DNA from: Strix aluco
Lineage: Eukaryota > Chordata > Aves > Strigiformes > Strigidae
Direction: 5' to 3'
Length of the DNA stretch: 64,000 nucleotides
Assembly (NCBI RefSeq): GCF_031877795.1
Contig: NC_133971.1
Span: 60,582,463-60,646,462 of the forward strand
Shown: piece after piece, positions 51,483 to 63,309 of the stretch
Layout: every line of letters begins with the position of its first letter
Position numbering within the stretch: position 1 is the first letter of the stretch
The notes under the pieces: model-generated
The model's input: only the letters and a program-made list of their open reading frames with translations
What the model was told of the DNA's origin: nothing
Database searches by the model: none
Program-made: the position numbers and the translations under genes

Positions 51483-51539
51483 ATGTTCAACGTAGAGAGC
51501 CTGGAGCGGGCCGAGCTCGGAGAGAGCCTCCTCACCTGG
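51483..51539 (+). CDS. HOOK3: HOOK3 coding exon 1
   Basis: It encodes MFNVESLERAELGESLLTW, which differs from the human HOOK3 start at two positions (S3N, C13G). The ATG has a good context (ccgccATG), and the exon ends TGG before a consensus donor gtgagt. HOOK3 is a cytosolic microtubule adaptor. Its N-terminal Hook domain, which starts here, binds dynein light intermediate chain, the coiled coil activates dynein-dynactin, and the C-terminus binds cargo. Only these 19 residues lie in the window, and the next exon was not found before 64000. The gene is divergent from RNF170, with which it appears to share a promoter. Confidence 0.93.
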
Positions 51540-54500
51540 GTGAGTGCCGTGGCCGCCAGGCCCCCGCCTGGAACTGAGCCGCCTGGCAGGGATACGGCTT
51601 CGTGCGCGCCCCGTCCCGCGCCCACCCGCCCCGGCCCTGCTCCGGCGGGAGATGGGGGATTCGCCCTGCCTCCCCAGCCCCCGCCCGAGCCGCGCCCTGG
51701 CGCTCGGGCCTGCTTCAGCCCGGCCCGTGTCGCCGAAGCCCTGGAGGACCTGCTCCGTCTCGTCTAGCCGCGGCAGGGCAGGCGGTCTGGTGGCTGCCCG
51801 GGGCGGGAGGGGATGTCCTCAGCGCCTTAGCTCTGCCCCGCGTCGGGGGAACAAAGGAACCGGCGCCCTGCGGCGCCGCGACATGCACGGCGTGGGGGCT
51901 GGGGCCTGCGCCGGCATGGCCGGAGAAAGCGCGGCCAGGTGCGCCCCCGTCCCCTGTCGGTGCGTCCGGGCTAGGTGGGCGAGGTGTTGCTTGTAGCTTT
52001 GAACCTTCCCTCGCGACCCGCGCCGTTCCTGGCCTGGCTCCGGTGTGCCAGTGCCGCGTTTTTCTAACCTGCCGGCTGCTCTCGGCAGGCTTTCTGACCA
52101 GAAACTTAGTTTTTGTCTGTTTCTGTATTTTTAAGTAGTGCTTGAGCCTTGAGAGACAAAATTCATTTGTGAAGTCGCAGATAATACAGTATCAATCTAA
52201 GAATTCTGTTTTCCCGTTTTAATGCTTGGAGTTTGGTCCATAGACGTCTTCAGGTTGTGCTGTCATTCACAGAGCAACCAAAATGTAGTGGATATGGAAC
52301 CTGGCTTTGCAGCTACTCAGTAATTTGAGCAGTGACTGTAACATAGCCATGAAACTTGTATTTCTGTAGCAGCTGATTTATTGGTTAGCTGTTTGGAACC
52401 ACTGAATTTGGTTCGGGCACTGTTTGTTTGGGTTTTTTTTCCCCTCCTTAAGCAAATTTGCCAAGGAAATACCCATTATATGGAACTCTGGAGTACAACT
52501 GATTGTTGAAGAGAAAGAGATTTTCTCTTCTAGACATTTAGTCTGCAAGGCTAGAGCTGGCTAAAGCTGTGAGAGGAGACAAGAAGAAGTAGGAGAAAGA
52601 AGAAGGTTTACTGGGGAGTGGTGGAGGAAGATCTGTTGCTATATGCTGCTAGTTTCTGTGTGTTTTTGTTTTAGCTGATTTAGATACGCTCCTCTTGTGT
52701 TCTCTGGCAGTAAAGCAGTTGAGCCAATGGGAGAAGCATAAGCTTCAAAGCTTACCTAGCAAGTGGTTGCAGCCCCTTCCAAGTAACCAACAGACTACCT
52801 CTTTTCTTTGGGTGTGACACTACTGTACTCAAAACGTGTAAGCTGCTGCAGAATGAAAGAGGTTGAATTTTCTCTTGTATGATATTGGCCTGTTAAGAGT
52901 GATTTGAACTGTTGATCCTACCCATTATCCAATGGAAAGTTGGACAAAGTTGTTGATGACTTGAGAATATTTTGTTGAAGTATACCATCTGTGCAGAAGT
53001 CTGTGTCAAATCTGAAAAGATTTCAAAACGAAAAATATTCCAATATTCTGTTACATAACTATGCTGTTCAGATTTGATTTTGAGGTGTTAATATTTCAAT
53101 GAAGTTGTTTTTAAAACTTCATAAGGTTAAGGTGTTTGCTAGCTAGTGAGGGAAATCGCAACATACAGAGTCAGAAGGCAGTGACTACTTCCTTGTTCCC
53201 CAAAAGAATCCTTTGTACAGCTAAATATAGTACAAACCAGTGGTTTATATGTGTTCAAAAGAATTGTTTTATCAGCTTCTGTACATGTTAAAATGTGGTG
53301 GAAGTTGGTTTAGTCTTGATAGAAAATAAGTCACTGGTTCGTGTTTGTGGAGATGAAGAGGACAAATGTATCTATATGAAGTCTGTTCAGTGTTAGTGAA
53401 AATCTCCCCTGATTTTCTTGCATTATAAAAAAAAAAAAAAGTAGTGATTTTTTTGTTAGTTTTTCCTTGCCACATTTGAGGTTGGTAGTTGAGGCAATTG
53501 ATTTGTTGAGCACCAAACTACTGTTACCCTTGAAAATAATTTGCACTTTCTTAGAAAAGCTAAACCATTGAGAAAAATTACCTTGGCCCAAAAAGCTGTC
53601 CTGGAAAATGGAAAGCTTAGAGAGAGAAATATCAGCAACGGAAAAAGTCCTATGGCACTGACCATCTGTAGGAATTATTACTCAGTCATATGGTCATGTT
53701 TGAGCAGTACTTAGTATTTATAATATTTGGTCCTGAAATTTTACCTATCCAGTGAAGTCTTGTCCTGTCTGTAGTAATTGTCCATGCAAATCCCTTTGCA
53801 TTTCTAACCTTCTCACCCCCTCAGATACTGAGCTAATCAAGAAACTAACTGCATCTTTTTTGGTTAGCAGAAATATTAGTAAATCCTTTGTAAATAGCAT
53901 TAGAATTAGTCAACATATTGCTTAGATGAATGTGTGGAGTTACAGGTTATTTTTACAATTTCAGTATTTTTGTGTGAAAGTGCCTTTGAAACAGACTCAA
54001 TAAAAAAAAAAAAATGAAGAAAGGTGGTTTCAGTTTATTCCAGGATACATGAAACTTGCAAAAGAGGCAGTGAAGTTTTTTAGTCCTCAGTGAAACCAGC
54101 TGTATGAACACTTTGCCTGGCTTTCTCTCAAGTCACATAATGATTCTTGGGAAACCGTTCATTTAGGTGGGACAACAGAGCTGTCTTAATTGCATTTTAT
54201 GCATACCTGGGATGGCCCATCTTCTCCATTATGACACAGAAGCTGCCTGTTCTTAAGAACTGGTTTAACCTCCCAGATTGCTTGCTTCACATTCATATAG
54301 AAGTACTTGAACTGGTTTGTCTGTGTTTTAAGTAGAGTAGATAAAGGCTTTCCACAAGTCTGAGAACCTGTTCAGCCTAAACCTAATGTTTGCTCAGATG
54401 GATGTAGGATGAGATGAAACTGCTCTTCCCTCTGCCAACTCATGATTTTAATGAATCTCTCAAGCCTTTTGCCTTGCATGCCTGCAATTCCTATTCTGGT

Positions 54501-55064
54501 ATCTTCAGGCTGGAGCAAACTGCTTACCTGTGAATGTGTTTTCGTTTATTCTTTCATATTTCACCAACACCCCATTTCTGGTGTTACACTCTAGCTTGGG
54601 TTGTAATTCTCAGGTTTTTTACCTCTTTGACAGCATCATCAAATGGGTACCTGAATCATTTTTGTTCAGGATTTTAAAGAGCTTTTGCTTCCTACCACTT
54701 TAGCAGGTGACCATCATGGTATTTTGAGGCAGTCAGGGTAGTGGCAACTTGAACAAAACTGAACAAAGGACTGGAGCCCAGCTACTGACATCTGAAAGTT
54801 GGTATTTATACCTACTTTGCCCCAGTGTTTGGAGCCTACTGTAATTGCAGAACTATTACTCTACCAAAAATGTCCCAGCAGCCTCTTCTGAGACTATTCT
54901 AGACATTGTGGTATAGTTATCCAAGCTGCAGTGCAGCCAAAGCAGTTTAGAAGAATGTTACTGTGAGGTAAACCTGCAGTGATACTGCAATTGTTTCACC
55001 ATATCTAATACAGATTCAATTTTCTGTTTAAATCTTATGACTGGTCCACATAGGAACACATGGA

Positions 55065-55086
55065 TTTTTTTTTTTTTTTTTTTTTT
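55065..55086. repeat. T22 homopolymer
   Basis: An uninterrupted run of 22 T lies in HOOK3 intron 1. No retrocopy body was recognised beside it. Confidence 0.9.
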
Positions 55087-57029
55087 GCTTTGTATATAGT
55101 GTCAGGAGTGCTTTTAACTCAGGTATATCACTGAGTCATTTCTTAAAACATAGAAAGCTGTCAAACATACATGTGGCAGTTACACTTTAATATGTCTATA
55201 TCTGAAATCAGTGTGACGGCTACAGGCTTTTGCTATGTAATCTAAGAAATTTTCTTTTTTAATATAGACTAAGATGTGATACTGAAAAGATTGCTTAGCA
55301 TTGGTATGTAAACAGCAGGATTCCTCAGAGGTCACAGCTGTCTGGTTATAAGTTGCAGATTGCTGTGGAGATGTCATGAACTTTCTTTCCTTCATTATGA
55401 TAAATATCTCTTTATTTTGCCATGTGCTGCCTCCACCAAGCTGCATCTTGCCTTCTTTCTCTTCCAACATTCAAGGCCAAATATAGTTTCTGTGGTAGAC
55501 ATGTTAAAACTTTTATGATAAATGAGAATTTTGTAAACACTGTACAAGGCTCCTGTTTCAGCACCCTCCATTTTATAAGCACTCTGGCCATTTATGTCGT
55601 ATAATCTTTTGACATTTCTCCTTTTTGGCTGAAAAATCTCAGTAGAGTGTATATCTGTCTTCTGTGTGGTGGCCTATCCCCAACTGAAAGGATTTGCCTG
55701 TATCAGTATGAAATACAGAGACCATGTCAGCAAGTGCTGAAACAGATTTTGATTCCTCAAGAAGGCTGCTTGTAAATGCTTTGTAGGCACCCTTTTCAGA
55801 GGAGATCAAATCTGCTGGACTTTACGAGGAAAGCTGTGTTTTGGCCTACTGTCTAGTTACCTTCTTTTTAGACTATGCTGTTCTTGATCCTTGTGCAATC
55901 TATGGTTTTACGTATTCTTCTGCTTTCTTGTAGATGCCAAGATTGTAGGAGACTTGCTAAGCCTGTTTTAAACTCTTCTTTCAATCCTCGGTCATTGACC
56001 ACAAAGTTGCAGGGTTTCATTTTCTTCTGATGATATCATCACATCAGCATCTCTTAGCTCTTGAAGTAAACATCAAATTTCGGGAGTAGTTGATTGTGCT
56101 GGTGATGACAGCAGGTCAAGAAGATAATTCTGTTTGAATATGTTGCTGTTCAGACAGAGGGGAAGAAAAACTGCTTGTCAGCAGTCGTGAAGCATGGATC
56201 GAGGTATCTGGCAGATCACAGCCCCTGTATCTGCTGTGACAGACCAGTAGGTTGAGCAACCTTTTTTTATTTTTTATGACCTCTCACCAAAATGGTAAAG
56301 AATTTGTTGCTTCACCTTTTTAGTTGTCTAAGAGTGATATTTTGAGCATATCATTCACTATGTTTGAAGGAGCTGAGGTGTCTAGCACCACTGTTAGGTT
56401 ATAGGGATTTTTCTGAGCTATTGCTGAGAGGTCAAGCAGAGGCTTCTCTTAAAGATTGTAGAGCAAGTGATATAAAGCAGGTAATATATGAAGATAATAA
56501 GATACATTTTGTATGTATTCCCTCTCCACCCTTCTTTTAAGTCACTAACAGGAAGGAAGGCTGAACACAGAATTTGGAGGTGTTTTGACACAGTGTTCTT
56601 TGTCCCAAATCCTGCCTTTTTCAATTTACTCCTTTCTGAAGAGCTGCTCTATAGCAGTAGTACATTTATAACAATTGCTAGTTCTCTGAAGAAAAAAAAC
56701 CATTTAGATGTGATTCAGTATGTGCTCAATTTCATCTTCCAGTTCTGCCCCTTCATTTTTGGGGGGGGGGAATTGTGAGATGTTGCTTGGAGAAGAAACA
56801 GATTTTGCTGCTGAGAACTGTGAACCTTAAACAGTATAAAGGAAACAACTTTTCTGTTAATCTCAAGGTGGGAGGTGAGGAGAGAAACCTGTTTCTGTCT
56901 TCTTTTTGAAATACTTAAACAGTTATTTCAAAAAGATGAAGTCAAATTTTGAATTTTGCACAATTATCTCTGTCTTATTGTGAGACCATTTTGAGGCCCT
57001 TGAACTGGAAGATAATATTCTGACATTCT

Positions 57030-57079
57030 TTTCCTGGACCATCAGAAGTCTTTGTTTCCTGGACCATTAAAAGTCTTTG
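57030..57079 (+). repeat. 25-base tandem duplication
   Basis: Two adjacent 25-base copies (tttcctggaccat, variable bases, aagtctttg), at 57030-57054 and 57055-57079, differ at two internal positions and the edge. Confidence 0.8.
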
Positions 57080-58920
57080 CTGCAATTTGTTTGACTTCTG
57101 TAGAGCAATTGCAGACTTTCAAGTTGTGGAGCACGGGAGGGAGAAGAAGAGGGGCCCCAGACTCAATTGCACTTGCTGCTATCTGCTTTTTTGGCTGAGC
57201 TGAGGACTCTTGAGTACTGTGATAGATTAGAAAGACTTAATAACTTCAGTTTGCCTCCAGCTTCAGAGCCTAAGTCCAGGGTTGCTTAATCAATTTAATT
57301 TGCAAGTCCTAGTCATTAATTTAAAAAAACCCAATGAAGTTATTGGCCACACAGCAACTAACATTACCACAAGGTTAAGGCAGGAATGCATGGCTGGAAT
57401 TGAAGGGAAGGAGGTAGTAGTGACCTTCTTGTGGCATTTGTTGCCAACAGCCTGGCAGGTCCTGCCACACAGGAAAGTGAAAGGGATTAACTCTGTCCCC
57501 AACCTACTGGTAGTGGTTTCCTGCCCTGCAGAGTATGCATGTGCTGTTTTCCTGGCTACTTTAATTTGCCATGCATGACTCATTCATTCTTTTGAGTTAC
57601 TTGGTACTTCTCATTCAGGGCAATGAACAAGAGGCAGTGTGGAAAGGAGGAGGAAGGTTTTGGTGGAGGGAAGAGCTCTCTAATGTTAAAGGTAGGAGGA
57701 GGCCAGCCAGCACTCCACTACTGCATGTGGCAGGCAAAAGCTTCTGTATGAATGCAAGTGTTTCAGTGGACTGGTTGGGTCCACAACGGGATGGCATCTT
57801 TTCAAAGGGGAGACACAGGAAGTGTTTTTGGAGCGGTGCATGTAGTAGAGCAAATATTGCACAAAAGTTGCATTGTAAATCTGATGATAATGTGCTTCAG
57901 CCCTAGAATTTGTAGGTCTCTTTCATGTCATTTAGCTGATAGCTGCTCTGCAAGTGCACACTACACTGGAAATGTAGTGCTTTGTCTCCTCTGCAGAAGT
58001 CCCATTGACTGTTCAGAGATTAGTCTCTCAAGGTAGCTAAGTTTAGATACTGAAGCTAAACAACAATTGGGTGTTTGCACCCCATGTGTTGTATGTTTTG
58101 TGGGCATTAGATCTGGGAAGTGAGCATTCGTATTTTATTCATTCCAGAGTTGCAAAGTATTAAATAGGTTATAGCCTTTCCTACATTTCTGGATTATATA
58201 AGATAAACCTTTGAGTGAACTTGTTTGCCATGGCAGCAGGGTATCCATAGTTTTACATCAGGATAGGAATAAATAGAAGTAAGTTTGTGTTAAAACCACC
58301 ATAATCTCTGTTGAAGTTAATCAATTCTACTGCCTCTTTGGTGGTTAGGAAAAAAAAGACCAGCAGGACTTGATCACTCTGGCATGGTTTAGTTGATTTT
58401 GTTTTATGGACAATGCTAAAAGATGGCAGCCTGCTCCACGGTGGCTCCTGCCTTTTTTAAGGAATCATTTTAGTCAGCCTCTGAAAAATTTTGTTCTGCA
58501 TACCTACACAGTCTCCACGAAGTTCAGGAAAATGTTTGCTGAAATATAAATCCTGGAAATGGAGAACTGCAAGATATGCTAAATTTAGTGGTGTGCCATA
58601 CATCTGTGTTACCAGTTCTAGAATCTGTTAAGTCTGAAATCTCTTAGCCTGATGAAAACTTACTGCCAACTCTCTCTGAATACTATCTTTTAGCTGCTAA
58701 GTCTTTCTTGCTCTTGTGATCCTGTTAAAGATTATTTCCACACTGTGGAATTTTTTGGAGATGATATTTCAGTAGAGCTTAGTGCTCTTGGATTCACCTT
58801 CTGTGCCTTTGGGGGAGACTTCTTTATTCTACCTGTCAATAGAGATGGTACTTTTCATCTAGATTATAGGTGCAGGAAGTTCTGGGCTTTAAATAGTTAT
58901 TCTTCTTTTTCTGTGTTTTG

Positions 58921-59358
58921 CAAGGGACCATGAAGATGATCAGGGGGCTGGAGCACCTTCCTTACGAGGACAGACTGGGAGAGTTCTTCAGTTTAGAGAA
59001 GAGAAAGCTCTGGGGAGACCTTACTGTGGCCTTCCAGTACTTAAAGGTGACCTACAGGAAAGATAGGGAGGGATCTTTATTAGGGAACATACTGGTAGGA
59101 TGAGGGGAAAAGGATTTAAACTGAAAGGGGTTGTATTTAGATTAGGTATAAGGAAGAAATTCTTCACTGTGAGGGTGGTGAGACACTGGAACAGGTTGCC
59201 CAGAGAAGTCGTGGCTGCCCCCTCCCTGATGTGTTCAAGGCCAGATTGGATGGGGCTTTGAGCAACCTATAGTAGAAGGTATCCCTGCCCATGGCAGATG
59301 GTCTTTAACTAGATGACCTTTAAGGTCCCTTCCAACCCAAACCATACTATGATTCTAA
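58921..59358 (+). mobile_element. CR1 LINE 3' fragment in HOOK3 intron 1
   Basis: The fragment starts within the ORF2 C-terminal region (RGLEHLPYEDRLGEF, then a decayed frame) and runs to the CR1 3' end (aaggtcccttccaacccaaa, then actatgattcta). It is truncated at its 5' end and not coding, and its orientation is the same as HOOK3. Confidence 0.92.
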
Positions 59359-61589
59359 ATATGTATAAATTTGGGCTACTAGTATGCAAATTTTTTCTGG
59401 CTAACCACTAGCCTAGAAGTTAATGGACTTTGCTTTGCCTTATGCAAATAGAAGCTATGCCTTGATGCATGTCCTGTATCTTAGTATGGGTCAATTTGGG
59501 CACATTTGCCTGGTGCTGTTTAGGTTTCTAGTAGCCTAGCAGTCTTCATTCAGGATAAGAAGAGTTTTGCTTTTTGGTTTATTGAGCACTGTTCTGCTGT
59601 TTGTATTTAACACCTACTTTTAGAGAACACCTTTGGTGAAACTTCATGCATCCCATCCCAGTTCTACAGGTTGCATTATCAGCTAGGCTTCTGTGAGTCA
59701 GAGTGCTGAAGACAGAAGATATCCTACAGACATCACTTTAATTATGTTATTTTGTCAACTCTGGATAGTAGAGATGGAAATTTTTCCACTCTGATCAGCA
59801 GAGGAAGCCGGTGGTTCACGTCCTGTAAACCCTGCCATTTGTTTTCTTCCATCAGAAGATGTTTCTGGTCTTAAAGGGCACTCTTTTTGGTTTCTAACAT
59901 TCATTGGTGCTTGGTGGAGTATGAATTTATGTATCCTATAAATGTGGGTGTACTGAGGTAATGTTTGCCAGTTTTGCACTTACTAATAGCTTGTATTTTG
60001 AGAAAAGAGAAAGCATCAATGGTAAATATTACTTTTATATAAAACATGATTAAGTAGATGAAAGCTTAGAAAGGACTGTTGTTTACAGTGCTGTGTTAGG
60101 CCTTCCTATTACATATCATATTTTCATTTTATCTTAATCACAAATGCTGTGTAGTATTCTTTTTCATCAGCTGGCTTATCTGGCTTTCAACTGAAAACAA
60201 AAATACAATCATTTTCTCCTTAGGCATTGGTGGATTAGCTTGTCTTCCCATGGATGTTTCTGAAATGGTTAAAGTAAATACCATTCAAACTTGAGACTCG
60301 GTTCATTGTATTTTAATAATGTGTTGTACTTGAACGCTGTAGTTAGCAGCAATTTACTGGCAATGCCAAAATAGTGCAGTAATAACTGGTTTATGCTGTC
60401 ATGACTCTCTCATCTCACAAGTCCTTTAGTAAGTCAGCTTTAGTCAAGATGTCTCTACTTTCTGCACTGTGTTTCTGCAAAGGAAATGTTTAATCTTTAA
60501 ACTATGAATGAAATATTTTGACTGAGATCTTTCATGACCTGTTCAGGTATTTGGGGTCAAACATGGTATGTGTAAAATAAGAAGAAAATTAATGAAAGTA
60601 ACACTCAACTACTTCTCCCTGAAAGAATCCCCACCCTGGACAGTAATGTAAAGACCTTGCCATTTCATTGTTTGGCTAATTGAGTGCCTAATGTTATGGC
60701 TGGATTGAAAAGTAACTCTTGAGATTTTAATAAGGAAAGTCTGACAACCTAAAAATCAGTGAAAATATCTGGAAATTCAAGTTCTGGATAAAACTGTTGT
60801 TGCTTGTTGGAGAGCCTGGATCCCCTTTGTTTCATGCAGTCTGCTGCTGTCTTGGAAGGCATGAAAAAATAGCTTATAGCATGACTATCCAAGCAGAAGG
60901 TAGCAGTGCTTCCAACTGGGAGGAGAAAAATGGGTGAAGAAACCTTAAAGTTGTCCAGAAGCACAGGATCTGGTTGTAGGATAGGAATCCGATTCTCATT
61001 ATGACAGGTGTGGCTCGACAGAGGAATTTGGTATCTGAGGAAGAACAGCTTCCTGTATCACATAATTAGCTCACCATCCTGAAAAAAAAATAACGGTCTG
61101 GTTTCCTGCTGGCATTTAAGCTGAGTGAAATTTGTTTTAGTGATATTCTTGAAGATCTCATAGGTAATATTGGATGAATGTATGAGGACAGAAGTATCTA
61201 ACCCTCCTTAATCTTTTCTGCCCGTTTGCTCTTTCAAGTGTTCTTGCTAATAGCTTGAGTAGTGATTCACATCCAACCCACTGAGGGTGGTTACCTTCTT
61301 GTTCTTAGTCCTTTTAGCCGCTTCTCCCTGTCTCGGCTGTGTGATCTGTTTCTTCTGTCGTGATACAGAATTGTTCTAGGCTCTACGTGCCAGCTGGTTG
61401 TAAGGTAGCATAGTCAGTTCCAAAAATGTAGGGAAGTAGTGGGTAAATACTTCTAAAGGATCATTTATAGGTTGGGGAGTACTTTGCTCTGATAAAGAAC
61501 TAATTGGAAACTGGGCATTAACTTTTGTTGTGTTTGCGCATAAGGTAACTAGTCACACTGTTTTATCTGCTAAGAACCTCTAATAAAGA

Positions 61590-63006
61590 TTACAGAATCA
61601 CAGAATTATTCAGGTTGGAAAAGACCCTTGGGATCATCGAGTCCAACCATCAGCCCTACTCTACAAAGTTCTCCCCTACACCATATCCCCCAACATCACG
61701 TCCAAATGACGCTTAAACACATCCAGGGATGGTGACTCCACCACCTCCCTGGGCAGCCTATTCCACTGTCTGACCGCTCTTTCTGTGAAAAATCTTTTCC
61801 TAATGTCCAGTCTAAACCTCCCCTGTTGCAGTTTAAAGCCATTCCCTCTTGTTCTATCGCTAATTACCTGTGAGAAGAGACCAGCACCAACCTCTCTACA
61901 ATGTCCTTTCAGGTAGTTGTAGAGAGTGATGAGGTCTCCCCTCAGCCTTCTCCTCCTCAAACTAAACAGTCCCAGCTCCTTCAGTCGCTCCTCATAGGAT
62001 TTATTCTCCAGGCCCTTCACCATCTTAGTTGTCCTCCTCTGCACTCGCTCCAGTACCTCGATATCTCTCTCGTATTGAGGTGCCCAAAACTGGACACAAT
62101 ACTCCAGGTGTGGCCTCACCAGTGCAGAGTACAGGGGGACTAGCACCTCCCTACTTCTGCTGGTCACACTATTTCTAATACAGGCCAGGATACCGTTGGC
62201 TTTCTTGGCCACCTGGGCACACTGCTGGCTCATGTTCAGCTGCTTGTCAATTAGAGCCCCCAGATCCTTTTCTTCCACACAGCTCTCCAGCCACACCTCC
62301 CCAAGCCTGTAGCGATGCATGGGGTTGTTGTGGCCCAAGTACAGGACCTGACACTTGGCCTTGTTGAAGCTCATCCTGTTGACGTTGGCCCACCGATCCA
62401 ATCTATCCAAGTCTCTCTGTAGAGCCTCTCTATCCTCATGCAGATCGACACTCCCACTTAACTTGGTGTCATCTGCGAATTTACTGATGATACACTCTAT
62501 GTCCTTATCAAGATCAATAATAAAGATGTTGAACAGAAATGGTCCCAACACCGAGCCCTGAGGAACACCACTTGTGACAGGCTACCAGCTGGGTTTAACT
62601 CCATTGACCACCACTCTCTGGGACCGTCCAACCAGCCAGTGCTTGATCCAGCAGATCATACGCTCATCCAGGCCATGAGCAGCCAGTTTTTCTATGAGAA
62701 TTCTATGGGGAACTGTGTCGAATGCTTTTCGAAAATCCAGGTAGACGATATCCACAGCTTTCCCCTCATCCAATAGTTGGGTCATCTTGTCATAGAAGGA
62801 GATCAGGTTTGTCAGGCAGGACCTGCCTTTCATAACCCCTGTTGACTAGGCCTGATCCCCTGGTTGTCCATTATATGACTTGTAATGGCACTCAAGATGA
62901 TCTGCTCCATGACCTTCCCTGGTACCAAGGTCAGACTGACAGGTCTGTAGTTTCCTCGATCCTCCCTTCTGCCTCTCTTGTAGATGGGTGTTGCGTTTGC
63001 TACCCT
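61590..63006 (-). mobile_element. CR1 LINE, 5'-truncated, with most of the reverse transcriptase
   Basis: This is an insertion of about 1.4 kb, antisense to HOOK3. Its 3' terminus is at the left (agaatcacagaattatt, then caggttggaaaagaccc). The - strand keeps the reverse-transcriptase palm and the C-terminal part of ORF2. It is much better preserved than the other two clear CR1 copies here, so probably younger or of a younger subfamily. It is cut off at about 63006. The 3' UTR is short (about 90 bases), as is normal for CR1. Confidence 0.93.
61676..63006 (-). pseudogene. CR1 ORF2 reverse transcriptase, broken copy
   Basis: Read leftward, the copy starts ANATPIYKRGR, then NYRPVSLT. After about position 62845 there is a one-base deletion compared with the usual CR1 sequence. 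The frame then resumes at MKGRSCLTNLISFYDK and includes motif A (YLDFRKAFDTVPHR). A TAG at 62584-62582 replaces a sense codon after VKPSW. Beyond it are motif B ([10 protein letters not shown]) and motif C (FADDTKLSG). It continues without interruption for 291 codons to the natural C-terminus (MLGDMV) and stop near 61676. With the endonuclease part missing, one frameshift and one stop, it cannot encode an active protein. Confidence 0.9.
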
Positions 63007-63309
63007 ATTACAAAGAATACATAAAAGATCTGTTAGGCAACTGCACCAACAATAAAAAGCAAGCTATGTATATAATCACTGTGCAAAGAGCGCAGGTCTT
63101 TCATTAACTCTTAGTGTTGAGAAGTGAAAGCTGCTGGAGAGCTTTTTTATCTTTGGGGGGGAAAGAGCTTGAGTTTTGGTGGTTTTTAAATTTTTGTTTT
63201 GTTTTGTTTTCCTCCAGCTTCATGGGATGCTAGATTCTCTGTCACAACTTTTATCCTGTTCTTCAGATACTGTCTTTGAGAACTGAGGAAGAAATAGAAT
63301 GACCAGACG

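Larger units (their letters stand above)
50720..52090. promoter_or_regulatory. CpG island, shared divergent promoter of RNF170 and HOOK3
   Basis: Dense CpG begins near 50.72 kb and fades by about 52.1 kb. RNF170 leaves to the left and HOOK3 to the right, with the inferred first exons only about 150-250 bases apart. GC boxes, a CRE-like TGACGTG and GGACG repeats lie between them. The island has no TATA box that I can see. The head-to-head arrangement is the same as in human. Confidence 0.8.

Noticed and set aside
51544-52138. Open frames just after the HOOK3 exon 1 donor
   Set aside because: They lie in the GC-rich start of intron 1. The donor gtgagt and the protein match place the exon end at 51539.
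55065-55086. T22 run as the tail of an antisense retroposed copy
   Set aside because: No recognisable gene or SINE body lies beside it. A simple homopolymer is enough.
61901-62143. + strand frames antisense to the CR1 reverse transcriptase
   Set aside because: Shadows of the CR1 ORF2 on the opposite strand.
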